NCBI RefSeq assembly: GCF_900102185.1
Contig: NZ_LT629690.1
Span: 620,001-684,000, forward strand
Reading direction: 5' to 3'
Length of the DNA stretch: 64,000 nt
Origin: Terriglobus roseus
Lineage (GTDB): Bacteria > Acidobacteriota > Terriglobia > Terriglobales > Acidobacteriaceae
Below the pieces are notes generated by a model that saw only the letters and a program-made list of their open reading frames with translations, made no database searches and was not told the DNA's origin. Positions 39,113 to 48,541 of the stretch are shown piece by piece; within the stretch, counting starts at the first letter, position 1; each line of letters begins with the position of its first letter. The translations under genes and the position numbers were made by a program.

Positions 39113-40711
39113 GTGATCAAAGGTTGGGTACCCTTTCAAATCTCGCCTTTTGCTCTGGGTAGCTTGAGCCTTTTGTTTTTCTGGATTGGCTCGGTCTCTT
39201 GCTATGGAGAGAGGCCGGAAGTTCACGTTAGTCCCGTTCCCCTAAGACTGCCCGTTGACCATGCCAATGACATTCGCTTTTCTCATATCTCCACCGCCGA
39301 AGGGCTTTCGCAAATCCGCGTCATGAACATGGTGCAGGATGATGCAGGGTTCATGTGGTTCGGAACTCTTTATGGATTGAACCGGTTCGACGGTTACACA
39401 TTCAAGGTCTTTCTTCACGAAAGGGGAAACCCTAATAGTCTCAGCGGCGTGGATGTAGAGTCGTTGTTCAAGGATCGCGACGGTGTCTTGTGGATCGGTT
39501 GCGAGCAAGCCGTGGATCGCTTTGATCCGAAGACCGAAAACTTCACTCACTTTCCTGTACCGAAGGTCAAACAGATAAGCCAGGATCGCGACGGCTTTTT
39601 GTGGTTCTCAACGGACCGTGGGCTTTATCAACTTGATCAGAAGACTGGAAGGCTTCGTCTCTATGCGCATGATCCGAACGATCCCGACAGCCTTCCAGAC
39701 AATCATGTCGTTTCTGCCGCCGAAGATAAGGCAGGGCGGTTCTGGGTCGGAGAGCCTTATGGAATGTATGAGCTTGATCGCAAGAACGGCCATGTTAAGT
39801 TGTCCATCCCGCTCCACACGGCGTCGCGCGACCTGTCGTTTTACGAGGATCGGCTAGGCGAATTTTGGATCCTTTACGGTACAGGAAACGGGCTGGCGAA
39901 ATTCGATCGCGAGAAAAATATCCTCACCTACTACTCGTTTCACGGTGGCGATATATCCAGTACGGGTTATAGCGGAGTGGCTTCAATGCTGGAAGATCGG
40001 CATGGAACTCTTTGGCTTGCGAAGCAAGAATCTGGTTTGATGCGGTTTGATCGCGACCACAATCGATTCGTTAATTACACCCATACTCCCGGCAATGCTT
40101 ACGGCCTCGCACAAGATAGCGTTACGGCTCTCTTGGAAGATCGGGACGGAAGCATATGGGTATCACTCCCTGGAAATGGTTTGCAACGTTTCTCGCCTGT
40201 CCCACTGCCATTTCAGGCTTTGAGCTCGAAGGAAGGAGAGCATGGGGCTGGATGTTTTTACGAAGACAGCCACGGAAATTTATGGATTGGAACAAGCGTC
40301 GCTTTGTATCGCATTGATCCTTCGGGAAATAGGACAGAATTTGCGGGCGTAAACGTTGGTACCCCTTTGGATGTACTCAGCATCGTTGAAGATCATACTG
40401 GATTCATCTGGGCCGGGACGTCGAACAACGGGCTCTTTCGACTCGACCCCAAGAATGGCAAGTGGACGAGATATCAACACAAGGAAAATGATCCCTCGTC
40501 ATTGAGTAACAACGTTGTCTATCGGCTGCTGGTGGATCACGATGGGACGCTTTGGGCTGCAACGTGGGACGGACTTGATCGCTTCGATGCTCAGGCAGAT
40601 CGATTCACAACGTTCAAAGCAGATTCACATTCGCGCGAGCAGATTTGCCGGAGAGGCTTCCGTAGGGGACGATCCACCTCAGCGGAGATTGGCGGTCCAG
40701 CCTCTGTCTAA
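39113..40711 (+). CDS. Two-component-regulator propeller protein without kinase (probably truncated)
   Basis: This 532-residue protein begins at a GTG and has a membrane-export N-terminus (FALGSLSLLFFWIGSVSC). From residue 60 it consists of repeated Reg_prop/propeller blades such as DDAGFMWFGTLYGLNRFDG and DRDGVLWIGCEQAVDRFDP, roughly ten to eleven copies. Hybrid two-component sensors of this type continue with a Y_Y_Y domain, membrane helix and histidine kinase. Here the reading frame drifts into Arg/Ser-rich sequence (CRRGFRRGRSTSAE) within what should be the next blade and stops. It is probably the surviving 5' part of a sensor, so it may be a pseudogene. Confidence 0.65.
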   Translation: MIKGWVPFQISPFALGSLSLLFFWIGSVSCYGERPEVHVSPVPLRLPVDHANDIRFSHISTAEGLSQIRVMNMVQDDAGFMWFGTLYGLNRFDGYTFKVFLHERGNPNSLSGVDVESLFKDRDGVLWIGCEQAVDRFDPKTENFTHFPVPKVKQISQDRDGFLWFSTDRGLYQLDQKTGRLRLYAHDPNDPDSLPDNHVVSAAEDKAGRFWVGEPYGMYELDRKNGHVKLSIPLHTASRDLSFYEDRLGEFWILYGTGNGLAKFDREKNILTYYSFHGGDISSTGYSGVASMLEDRHGTLWLAKQESGLMRFDRDHNRFVNYTHTPGNAYGLAQDSVTALLEDRDGSIWVSLPGNGLQRFSPVPLPFQALSSKEGEHGAGCFYEDSHGNLWIGTSVALYRIDPSGNRTEFAGVNVGTPLDVLSIVEDHTGFIWAGTSNNGLFRLDPKNGKWTRYQHKENDPSSLSNNVVYRLLVDHDGTLWAATWDGLDRFDAQADRFTTFKADSHSREQICRRGFRRGRSTSAEIGGPASV

Positions 40712-41055
40712 GAATCAGACGTCATGATCGCGGCTCGGTACCTAACTCCTGCATCTCCGCATTTGCAAAGGTTTTCTATGTACCGTCAAGTCTTCATCCA
40801 TCCATTTAATGGAAGCACAACTACTTCACCCAACCGCGTCAACGGATCAATTGAAAATTTTCGCGCCCCATACGTGGACCGTTGATCATAAATCGGTAAT
40901 TACCTTCAGGGCTGGTGGTAGAGCCTCGCCTGGGTGTTCTTCTGGGCTTTGCCTACACCGGGGTTCCTAGCCTATTTTTGTCGGGATGCGGACCTTCGTA
41001 GGCCAGGATTTGGATCGATAAGTGCCGCATTGTTGTAAGTTATTAATAGTATTGA
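40712..41055. other. Gene-free stretch before tRNA-Gly
   Basis: No open frame here resembles a known protein, and no continuation of the propeller sensor is visible in the three forward frames I read. The final 30 bases are AT-rich (including TATTAATAGTATTG) and probably hold the tRNA promoter. I see nothing else. Confidence 0.4.
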
Positions 41056-41130
41056 GCGGGAGTAGTTCAGTGGCAGAACGTCAGCTTCCCAAGCTGAATG
41101 TCGCCGGTTCGATCCCGGTCTCCCGCTCCA
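41056..41130 (+). tRNA. tRNA-Gly, anticodon CCC
   Basis: The acceptor stem GCGGGAG (41056-41062) pairs with CTCCCGC (41120-41126), followed by T and an encoded CCA (41128-41130). The anticodon arm TCAGC-TTCCCAA-GCTGA has CCC in the loop, which reads GGG. The T arm CCGGTTCGATCCCGG is canonical. The gene is on the plus strand and its 3' end faces the convergent FUSC-like gene. Confidence 0.96.
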
Positions 41131-41136
41131 GTTGTT

Positions 41137-42222
41137 TTAAAGCGCTTCTGGCTGCAGCCATCCTGCAGGTTTGCGCTTTAGCCATGACATTCCCGTCATC
41201 GTGAGAGCGGCGAGGCCGCATCCGAGCAGAGTCTCCCAAACGCGTGAAGCGAGAAGACTGACGGATCGTTCGCCGCTGGCAATCATGGTCAGCATTAGCA
41301 CAAAGGCGTAGGCCGCACAGGCAATGTCATAGCGTTCGGGAAGACTGAGTGCGTATATCAGCATGCCGATTGCGACTCCTCCCCAAAGGATGAGGTGTTC
41401 CTTTGTGCCGAAGACGAGGAACAGTAAGCCGAGAGGAACACCGATCACGGTGCCCACGATCCGACGACGGATTCGATCCGCAGTGCCCAACGAATATGCC
41501 GAGACCACGTAAGCAGCGGCCGTAATTGCCCAGGACGGTTCGCGTAGGTGAAAGACCGGGGCCAGCATCAGTATCAGGATTGCAGGGATGGCTGATTGGA
41601 GACCTAATAGAAAGGCGTTTAACCACATGGGCTGGGCAGCGCTTTCTGTTTGATGTATCTCATGTCCACGTGTGATCTCCATGTCTCCATGCAGTAGTAG
41701 TTGCGGAAGTGTGGCTGCTGTCAGCGCGATTAGAAAGATCCAGGGGCCATCGCCTGTCCAGGAGAAGTTTGCGATATTACTCTGCGCAAGCAGGAGACCG
41801 ATGTAGATTTGCGAACCGATTCCGGTGGCAAGATCTCCATACACCCGAAGTCCGGCGACGCAGAACGCTCCTAACACTAGCGGTAGTTCGGTAAATGAGT
41901 GTTGGCCGTAGTGGAGATATTTCGTGCTCGAAAACAGCAGGGCTGCTGTAACGGTGCCGATCGTAACGAGCAGTGCTGCATGCTGCAGGGAAGTTCTTTT
42001 ATCGACGGCGGATTCGCTTACGCAGGCCCATAAGGCGAGTCCACTGCAAAGGCTTAGTGCTGCGGGGGAGGCGAGCGAGGGATGGATATTGTGCGCGGAA
42101 AGTAGAGACAGTCCCACAGCCAGAGCATAGGCAAGAATAAGGCGCGCACCTTTTCGTATGCCGTTTTCACGATGGCTTACGATGTCCTGAATTCGTTGCG
42201 TGAATGGCCGTTCGGTCTTCAT
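41137..42222 (-). CDS. FUSC-family inner-membrane protein
   Basis: This 361-residue membrane protein has about ten hydrophobic helices arranged as two similar halves. The C-terminal half has the FUSC_2 pattern (EPSWAITAAAYVVSA, then RIRRRIVGTVIGVPLGLL). Family members resemble fusaric acid or aromatic-acid efflux components (AaeB, YccS), but the large cytoplasmic domain of those proteins is absent. I choose the ATG at 42222; a GTG at 42264 would add 14 residues. Neither has a strong ribosome site. It ends seven bases from the tRNA. Confidence 0.75.
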   Translation of the reverse strand: MKTERPFTQRIQDIVSHRENGIRKGARLILAYALAVGLSLLSAHNIHPSLASPAALSLCSGLALWACVSESAVDKRTSLQHAALLVTIGTVTAALLFSSTKYLHYGQHSFTELPLVLGAFCVAGLRVYGDLATGIGSQIYIGLLLAQSNIANFSWTGDGPWIFLIALTAATLPQLLLHGDMEITRGHEIHQTESAAQPMWLNAFLLGLQSAIPAILILMLAPVFHLREPSWAITAAAYVVSAYSLGTADRIRRRIVGTVIGVPLGLLFLVFGTKEHLILWGGVAIGMLIYALSLPERYDIACAAYAFVLMLTMIASGERSVSLLASRVWETLLGCGLAALTMTGMSWLKRKPAGWLQPEAL

Positions 42223-42362
42223 CTCGTATCGAGAAGCCCACTCAAAATAGGAGAAGGCGTACACATCTCACGGTACGGTTGCTTGCTCGATCAAACGATA
42301 GAGGTCTCTACAGGGAAGACCGTGTAGGACTACACATAATTCAATGAGTGGAGAAGAGCGAG

Positions 42363-43526
42363 GTGCGATATACCTTTTCCATGCGCCTTCAGATTCTTAC
42401 TGCCGTGGCTTTTGTCACGACTCTTTCGTCAAGCGCGATGGCACAGTCAGCGGTGTTGGACACTTCCATGGGCCGTATTAACTGTCACCTGTTCGCAGAT
42501 CAGAAGCCCGCGACTACCGCTATGTTCGTTGGCCTAGCGAAAGGCACCATCGCATGGGATGGTGGTAGTGGGAAACCTTTCTACGACGGTACGGTGCTTC
42601 GTGGCAGCTCTGGTGCCATATCCGGTGGCTTGCGGCCCGGCGTTGTCGTGAAGGCGGCTGGAGACACTCCGCTGGAAGATCCGGGAGACCGCAAGTTTGA
42701 TGCGCCGGGCTTGCTCGCGATGGTGGGTGAGAAAGGGAAGATGACTCCCCGGTTCACGATTCTGGATCATGCGAATGCAGAGTCCGATTCTCCAAATCGT
42801 TCCATTTTCGGTTTGTGTGATGCAGCGTCTGTGAAGGTCGTGGAGGAGATTTCGCATCGACTCACGTCAGCAGATAATGATCCCTCTGCAGCTGTGAAAC
42901 TACTTCGCGTGTCGATTGTGGACGATGGTTCATCGGTCCCGCCACCGTTGGCTCCAGCGCCATTGCCGCCCGTTGTGCAAGCGAAGCTGCAGGGGCCAGA
43001 ACCCACCGGGCGCGTGGCGGTCTTTCATACCTCCATGGGCAATCTGACCTGCCGTATGTTTGAAAAGGAATCGCCTATTGCTGTGCAGACCTTTATGAGT
43101 TTGGCAGACGGAGCGAAGGATTGGACGAACCCTAAAACGCATTCCGTGGAGCATGGTGTGCGCTTCTACGATGGCATGATCTTCGATCGAGTTCTGCCGG
43201 ATTTCGTTATTCAGACAGGCGACATTACCAACGATCCAAGCGGCGCGACCGATATTGGATTTCGCTTTAGGAATGAAGACACGCCGGGACTTACTTATGA
43301 CCGCCCGGGACGCCTGGCCTTTGGAAACAATGGCAAAGATACCAATAACAGCGAACTGTTTTTCTCAGAGCATCCCATGCATCGCCTAGACGGCGGGTTC
43401 ACCATCATCGGACAGTGTGACGAGGCTTCTATAAAACGTATTGAGGCCATCGCCCGTGTGCCGCGGGATGAACACAACCGTCCGCTAACACCTGTTGTCA
43501 TTCGCAGCGTGATGATTCGTAAGTAA
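42363..43526 (+). CDS. Tandem cyclophilin-type peptidyl-prolyl isomerase, exported
   Basis: This is a predicted periplasmic proline isomerase. The GTG at 42363 has GGAGA ten bases before it. A start at the ATG at 42381 would also give a full signal peptide (MRLQILTAVAFVTTLSSSAMAQ). Two cyclophilin-like domains follow, about residues 30-190 and 215-385, joined by a Pro-rich linker. The second keeps recognisable core sequence (FYDGMIFDRVLPDFVIQTGD, then LDGGFTIIGQC), although the usual FHRV His is Asp. The first is more degenerate (FYDGTVLRGSSGAISGG). Activity of the first half is doubtful. A shared hairpin lies between it and the convergent ctpA-like gene. Confidence 0.85.
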   Translation: MRYTFSMRLQILTAVAFVTTLSSSAMAQSAVLDTSMGRINCHLFADQKPATTAMFVGLAKGTIAWDGGSGKPFYDGTVLRGSSGAISGGLRPGVVVKAAGDTPLEDPGDRKFDAPGLLAMVGEKGKMTPRFTILDHANAESDSPNRSIFGLCDAASVKVVEEISHRLTSADNDPSAAVKLLRVSIVDDGSSVPPPLAPAPLPPVVQAKLQGPEPTGRVAVFHTSMGNLTCRMFEKESPIAVQTFMSLADGAKDWTNPKTHSVEHGVRFYDGMIFDRVLPDFVIQTGDITNDPSGATDIGFRFRNEDTPGLTYDRPGRLAFGNNGKDTNNSELFFSEHPMHRLDGGFTIIGQCDEASIKRIEAIARVPRDEHNRPLTPVVIRSVMIRK

Positions 43527-43531
43527 AACGC

Positions 43532-43570
43532 CAAGAGAAAGGGCCGCCAAAGCTGGCGGCCTTTCTCTTG
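43532..43570. terminator. Hairpin between convergent cyclophilin and ctpA-like genes
   Basis: CAAGAGAAAG-GGCCGCCA at 43532-43549 pairs with TGGCGGCC-TTTCTCTTG at 43554-43570 with one small bulge. On the minus strand the stem is followed by GCGTTTTAC. It probably works in both directions. Confidence 0.75.
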
Positions 43571-43587
43571 ATGATGTTGGTGAAGAA

Positions 43588-45207
43588 TTACTTGATGCTG
43601 GCTGTCTTGGTCTCGCGAGACTTATCGCTGCGCTCTTCCAACGCCAATGCTTCCGGCATGAAAGTAAGTGCCTTGGCGAGGGCCGGGTCTTCGTCGCGAG
43701 CAACCTTGAAACCGGCGTTTGCGCCGAACTGCGAGATGAAGAGCTGGCTACGGATGTTGGTCTTCAGCCATGCCTGATTCGTATTGAAGTCGGCGTCGGT
43801 GTAGTCGATCTTCTCAGACTTCAGATAGTTCTTGAAGTCGGCCATGACGGCATCATCCACGGTGAAGTCCTTCGATACAGTGTGATGAGCGAGGTAGCGC
43901 TTCATGTATTCGAAGAAGACACCGTGCGACAGCATCGTGCCCTGGAATGAGTTCGCACGAGGCGACTCGATCTTCTCGTCCGGCGTGATGCCGCCACCGC
44001 CGTAGACAGTACGACCGCTATCCGTCTGCTTTACCTCAAGGTTCGACTTGTCGGCTGGCTTGGCGTCGTTGCGAACGTAGTAATAGTCGTAGAGCGAAAC
44101 ACCGTTGTAATCACGCTGGATGAGGCGTCCGCTCGGTGTGTAGTAGTGATAGGTCGTTAAGGCGAGGCCGGTGTTTTCGGCGATCTGGAAAACCGTCTGT
44201 ACCAGACCCTTGCCGAAGGTGGTTTCGCCAACGATCAGAGCGCGGTCATGATCCTGCAACGCACCGGAGACGATCTCCGCAGCCGATGCTGTGTTGCGGT
44301 TCACCAGAACGATGATGGGGTAACGCTTGCCCTGTTCGCCGTGGTTGGCACGGTAAACAACATCCTGGAAGCTGCGTCCCTTCTGGCTGACGACGATGTC
44401 TCCCTTGGTCAGGAACTTGTCGCTCATGGCCACGGCTTCATTCAGCAAGCCGCCGGGGTTTCCGCGGAGGTCGATGATCAGACCTTGGAGATCGGGGCCA
44501 AACTTGGCTAGGGCATCGCCCACCTCATGCGAGGTGGTTTCCATGAATTGCGTGACATGAATATAACCAATGCCCGGACGGATAAAGTCCGCCAGATCGA
44601 CTGAGGGGCGTGGAATTTCATCGCGTACCAGATCGAAGCTAATGGGCTTGTCCTGACCTTCACGCAACATCTGAACGGTGACGTGCGTTCCCTTGGCGCC
44701 CTTCAGCAGATTGCTGACCGCGAGGGAATCCATGCCATCAGCATTCTTGCCGTCGATGGTCAGAATGGCGTCGCCGGGGCGGATGCCGGATTTGAAAGCT
44801 GGCGAACCGTCGAACGTGTCGATTACGACTACACGCTGCACGCCGTCCTTATTAAGTTGCGGCTGGATGTGCATGCCCACGCCGTAGTAACGGCCGTGCT
44901 GGTCCTCGCGCATTTGCGCGTAAGCCTTTGGATCGTAGAAGTTGGAGTGCGGGTCCAGCACGTGGAGCATGCTCGGAATCGCGCCGTCATAGATGATCTT
45001 GTCGACGTGATCCTGGTCCAGCTTGTCCGCATAATTCTGCTCCACCAGGGAGTAGACGTCAGTGAACTGATGCAGGCTGTCGCGTACTGCGCTCTCGTCC
45101 GTGGTGGACTGGGCGTTCACGCTGTTGTTCACCAGCGAGCCGCCGACCGCGCACGTGGCGAAGAACAGCGAGAGAGAAACTACGGCGCGGCGGGTGCGTG
45201 TGGACAT
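43588..45207 (-). CDS. C-terminal processing peptidase, S41 family (CtpA-like)
   Basis: This is an exported PDZ serine protease of 539 residues. The ATG at 45207 starts a signal peptide (MSTRTRRAVVSLSLFFATCAVGGSL). A PDZ domain follows near residues 100-185 (FKSGIRPGDAILTIDGKN), then the S41 core. Ser308 in NTASAAEIV and Lys333 in TFGKGLVQT form the catalytic pair at the usual spacing. LRGNPGGLLNEAV is also typical. Such enzymes cleave C-terminal tails of periplasmic proteins and are linked to cell-wall control. It is divergent from the SurA-like gene, with 270 bp between them. Confidence 0.93.
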   Translation of the reverse strand: MSTRTRRAVVSLSLFFATCAVGGSLVNNSVNAQSTTDESAVRDSLHQFTDVYSLVEQNYADKLDQDHVDKIIYDGAIPSMLHVLDPHSNFYDPKAYAQMREDQHGRYYGVGMHIQPQLNKDGVQRVVVIDTFDGSPAFKSGIRPGDAILTIDGKNADGMDSLAVSNLLKGAKGTHVTVQMLREGQDKPISFDLVRDEIPRPSVDLADFIRPGIGYIHVTQFMETTSHEVGDALAKFGPDLQGLIIDLRGNPGGLLNEAVAMSDKFLTKGDIVVSQKGRSFQDVVYRANHGEQGKRYPIIVLVNRNTASAAEIVSGALQDHDRALIVGETTFGKGLVQTVFQIAENTGLALTTYHYYTPSGRLIQRDYNGVSLYDYYYVRNDAKPADKSNLEVKQTDSGRTVYGGGGITPDEKIESPRANSFQGTMLSHGVFFEYMKRYLAHHTVSKDFTVDDAVMADFKNYLKSEKIDYTDADFNTNQAWLKTNIRSQLFISQFGANAGFKVARDEDPALAKALTFMPEALALEERSDKSRETKTASIK

Positions 45208-45477
45208 GCGGTATCGGAACCTCAGCTTGCTGCTTCGACCACTCCTCCAGACCGCAAAGAGCGCTCCAGAGTATGACGGAGTATAGCACCGGTATGTCAC
45301 CCTGCGCGGCGACGCCGTCCGCCGATTTCTATCCGGCGAAACGCTCCAGCATCCCCTTTATCTGCTCCAAGACTTGTAGAATGGGAAGATGGTTTGGCCG
45401 ATGACGATGGTTTACTTTCGCTCGTCTAACACCGTGCGGGTCAGTGTGCCCGTTTCCAAGTCTCTCCGCAGGTACGC
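45208..45477. promoter_or_regulatory. Divergent ctpA-like / surA-like promoter region
   Basis: No gene is visible in this 270-bp gap. TAGAAT at 45377-45382 is a possible -10 box for the plus-strand surA-like gene, but no matching -35 box is evident. Confidence 0.3.
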
Positions 45478-47355
45478 ATGACCGAATTGAACAGGCTGTT
45501 CCGCGCCGGTATTTATGCCGGAGTTCTTCTCTCCACCGCTGCCGTGGCCGTTGCGCAAACCGCGCCGCAGAACATGCCGCGTCCGCGTTACCAGTCGCCG
45601 GGTGTACCGCAGGCCCAACAGATTGCCGAACCAACGCCGCAGTTCTCACTGCCTGTCACGCCCTCCATCACGCCGAATGCGACGGTGGTGGAAGACATTG
45701 TGGTTCGTGTCAATGACCAGATCATTTCGCGGTCTGACGTGGAACGTGCCGAGCAGCAGTTGCAGCAGGAACTTGCATCCAGCCGCGGCAACGGGGGCGA
45801 TCCCGCCGAGCGCCAAAAGAACCTCCTCCGTGACCTCATCGATCAGCAATTGCTGCTGTCGAAGGGCAAGGAACTTGGCCTGAATCCGGATGCCGAAGTC
45901 GTTCGTCGCATGGACGAAATCCGCAAGCAGAACAACTTCCCGTCAATGGAAGCGCTAGAAGCAGCCATTCGTCAGCAGGGGCTTTCGGTAGAGGATTTCA
46001 AGGCAAACATCCGCAACAACATCGTCACCAGCGAAGTGATCCGCGATGAAGTGGGTCGTAGCCTGAGTGGCAAGATCTCTGGCCCGGCTCTGCGCGAATA
46101 TTATGACCAGCACAAGGCCGACTTTGCCCAGCCCGAACAGGTGCGGCTCTCGGAAATCCTTGTTCCTACTGCTGCAAACGCAGACGATACCCAGGTTGAA
46201 GCAGCGCAGAAGTCATCACAGGCCATTTACGACAAGCTGAAGGGCGGCGCGGATTTTGCGGCCACCGCTAAGTCTTCGTCGGGCGGCCCCACTGCGGCAC
46301 AGGGCGGCGATCTGGGCCAGTTTAAGCATGGTGCGTTGGCTCAAGTGCTGGAAGACAAGACGTTTCCGCTGCCCGTGGGCAGCTTTACTGAGCCCATCCG
46401 CACCCGCCAGGGCTACGTCATCCTGAAGGTTACGGAGCATCAGCAGGCAGGCTCGCCGCCGCTGGATCAGATTGAAGGCGATGTGCAGAACGCGATGTAT
46501 CAGGAAGCGATTCAGCCTGCTCTGCGCACGTACCTGACCAAGTTGCGTGAAGACGCTTACCTGGATGTGCGTCAGGGATTCGTGGACAGTGGCGCCAGCT
46601 CGAAGCAAACGAAGCCTGTGTTCTCGGCATATGTGCCGCCTGCTCCGAAAAAGAAGCAGGTAGAAAAGCAACGTATGGATGCGCGTAAGAGTGCGCAGAT
46701 TCTCGCTGCCGCAACCCCGGCTACGCAGGAGCTGGACAAGCACGGCAAGCCCAAGAAGATTAAGCGCGAAAAGGTTCGCTACGGTCAGGCACCGCGCACT
46801 GCGTTGCCGGAAGGCACGGCCGATGGCGATGCAGCAAACGCAGCCACCAGTGCCGCCGCGCCTGGACAGGCCATTAGCCCACTGCAGGAGTCCACGAACA
46901 CCGTTGCAGCGAATGCTCCGGATGAGACGGATGCGATGGCCCCCAAGCCAGAGAAGCAGGCAAAGACGCGTTACGCCAGTCGCGAAGTGGAAGTAAAGCA
47001 GAAGAAGGTGAGCGTTCAGAAGGCCAAGGTCATTGAAAAGGCCAAGGCGACGCCGGTTGCTGCAACCTCTGGTGAGAAGCAGGATAAGACTGTGCAATCC
47101 GGTGCTCTCGGTCTGAATGGCAGCACGGCAGACAAGAAGAAAAAGCCGAAGCGTCAGAAGGGCGAACCGAAGGAACGCCTGCAGGAGAAGACGGTTGAGA
47201 AGCCAGCGCCGCTGGATGACAATGGTCTTCCTGACCGTCTGCATCAGGTTAACGGTCCGGCCAAGCCTGCAACTGACAACAGCACTGCTGCAGGGACTCC
47301 GACCAAACCCGCAGCAGATACGACACAGCCTGCTCCTCCTGCCAACAGGCAATAG
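45478..47355 (+). CDS. SurA-like periplasmic chaperone with parvulin domain and long basic tail
   Basis: This is a predicted outer-membrane protein chaperone. The 625-residue protein has a signal peptide ending AVAVAQ, then a SurA N-terminal domain (VVRVNDQIISRSDVERAEQ, residues 75-200). A parvulin-type domain follows at about 225-330 (VRLSEILVPTA, then GGDLGQFKHGALAQVLEDK). The last 250 residues or so form a low-complexity tail rich in Lys, Ala and Pro (ADKKKKPKRQKGEPKERLQ). A normal SurA stops before this. It begins without a strong ribosome site and ends at a strong terminator. Confidence 0.9.
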   Translation: MTELNRLFRAGIYAGVLLSTAAVAVAQTAPQNMPRPRYQSPGVPQAQQIAEPTPQFSLPVTPSITPNATVVEDIVVRVNDQIISRSDVERAEQQLQQELASSRGNGGDPAERQKNLLRDLIDQQLLLSKGKELGLNPDAEVVRRMDEIRKQNNFPSMEALEAAIRQQGLSVEDFKANIRNNIVTSEVIRDEVGRSLSGKISGPALREYYDQHKADFAQPEQVRLSEILVPTAANADDTQVEAAQKSSQAIYDKLKGGADFAATAKSSSGGPTAAQGGDLGQFKHGALAQVLEDKTFPLPVGSFTEPIRTRQGYVILKVTEHQQAGSPPLDQIEGDVQNAMYQEAIQPALRTYLTKLREDAYLDVRQGFVDSGASSKQTKPVFSAYVPPAPKKKQVEKQRMDARKSAQILAAATPATQELDKHGKPKKIKREKVRYGQAPRTALPEGTADGDAANAATSAAAPGQAISPLQESTNTVAANAPDETDAMAPKPEKQAKTRYASREVEVKQKKVSVQKAKVIEKAKATPVAATSGEKQDKTVQSGALGLNGSTADKKKKPKRQKGEPKERLQEKTVEKPAPLDDNGLPDRLHQVNGPAKPATDNSTAAGTPTKPAADTTQPAPPANRQ

Positions 47356-47370
47356 CACAGGCGTGAGAGA

Positions 47371-47416
47371 AAACAGAAGGGGACAGACGATTCGTCTGTC
47401 CCCTTTCTGTTTCTTC
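47371..47416 (+). terminator. Intrinsic terminator after the surA-like gene
   Basis: An approximately 18-bp stem (47373-47390 with 47391-47410, core GGGGACAGACGA) has a very tight loop and is followed by TTTCTTCT. It lies 15 bases past the stop codon, between convergent genes. Confidence 0.85.
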
Positions 47417-47456
47417 TAACGATGCCGTTCCTTTATGGAACGGTCATCTTGACGGC

Positions 47457-48467
47457 TTATCGCTTTACTAGCTGTGTCAGGTACTCCAATGCCTTGGGAT
47501 CGTTGGACTGACCTAGCCAGAAGACAGCTTGCTTGCGAACGACAGCGTCCTTGTTGTTCTGCGCCAGTTCAATCAGGCGCGGAGTACCTTCTCCGTTCGG
47601 CAATCTTGACAAAGCAAACACTGCAGATTTGCGCACACCCTCATCGGGGTCGTTTTCTGCTGCATCACTCAGGCTTCCGGCGACGCGCTTGCCAGCAATG
47701 TTTGCCATCCAGAATTGCGCCTGCTTACGTACCTTTGGTGACGCATCCTGATGTGCTGTGCGGATCAGAATGTCCGTGGCCGATGGCTGGTGAGTTAACG
47801 TAAGGTCGAAAGTGAGCTTCTCGCGAAAACGATCATCCTTATCGTCGCGCAGCCAGGTATCGAGCGTAGGCAATGCCTCTTTGCCGTGCTGTGTGCTGAG
47901 CCAGAATGCTGCCTTTTCACGGACCGCAAGATCATGGTTAGCAGAGGCAAGCGCTATGAGAGCAGGAACAGTAGCAGGCGAGCTGTGAAGGCTGACGGCG
48001 AAGATTGAGCTGTCGCGCAGTTTGTTTGACGTGGCTCCTTCGGCCAGTGCTTGCAGCGTAGCCACGCTTTGCGCAGGATCAACGGTTGGCAGAAACTCTA
48101 CCTTTGTTCCGCCTGCATCCAGTTTGCGTTCCGGATCTTCCACTCGAACAGTTTGTACGGCATGATCGGCGATACGAAGCAAAAGCAAGGCGCGATAGGT
48201 CTCATGAGTGCTGTCGTTCTGATCATCTCTTTCACGGTCGTGATCGCCCTCAAGGTATGCCACGCTGTCAGAGTTCCAACCGTTCTGAATTCTGCGCGAA
48301 GTCGGAATCGTATAGGCCACCCATGCGACCGCATTCGAAGCCTTGAGTGTATTGATCTCACTCGTCAGATTTGACGTGGATGCAACGCTGAATTGTCCGT
48401 TCTGAATTTTGGGCTGCTGCGCCGCGAGTGGAAGAGCGAGTAGGGACAACAAGATCATTTTGCGCAT
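47457..48467 (-). CDS. Exported HEAT-repeat protein
   Basis: This 336-residue protein has a signal peptide (MRKMILLSLLALPLAAQ) and a strong GGAGG ribosome site. Residues about 130-335 hold at least five HEAT-like helix pairs with a repeating pattern, for example SPKVRKQAQFWMANIAGK and DAVVRKQAVFWLGQSND. HEAT arrays make protein-binding solenoids; no enzyme motif is seen. It is last in the operon with the TPR/HEAT, anti-sigma and ECF sigma genes, 74 bp behind the third gene. A role in envelope stress signalling is inferred from the operon only. Confidence 0.8.
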   Translation of the reverse strand: MRKMILLSLLALPLAAQQPKIQNGQFSVASTSNLTSEINTLKASNAVAWVAYTIPTSRRIQNGWNSDSVAYLEGDHDRERDDQNDSTHETYRALLLLRIADHAVQTVRVEDPERKLDAGGTKVEFLPTVDPAQSVATLQALAEGATSNKLRDSSIFAVSLHSSPATVPALIALASANHDLAVREKAAFWLSTQHGKEALPTLDTWLRDDKDDRFREKLTFDLTLTHQPSATDILIRTAHQDASPKVRKQAQFWMANIAGKRVAGSLSDAAENDPDEGVRKSAVFALSRLPNGEGTPRLIELAQNNKDAVVRKQAVFWLGQSNDPKALEYLTQLVKR

Positions 48468-48541
48468 GGTGCCTCCTTCAAGGCATGGGGTGTCCAGGAC
48501 ATGCCTTGAGCATGTCTGGAGTGTTATCGCTGCGGGTGTAT

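Noticed and set aside
38431-41130. A genomic island integrated at tRNA-Gly
   Set aside because: The decayed genes lie on the 5' side of the tRNA, whereas integration usually occurs at the 3' end. No direct repeat of the tRNA end and no integrase were found.
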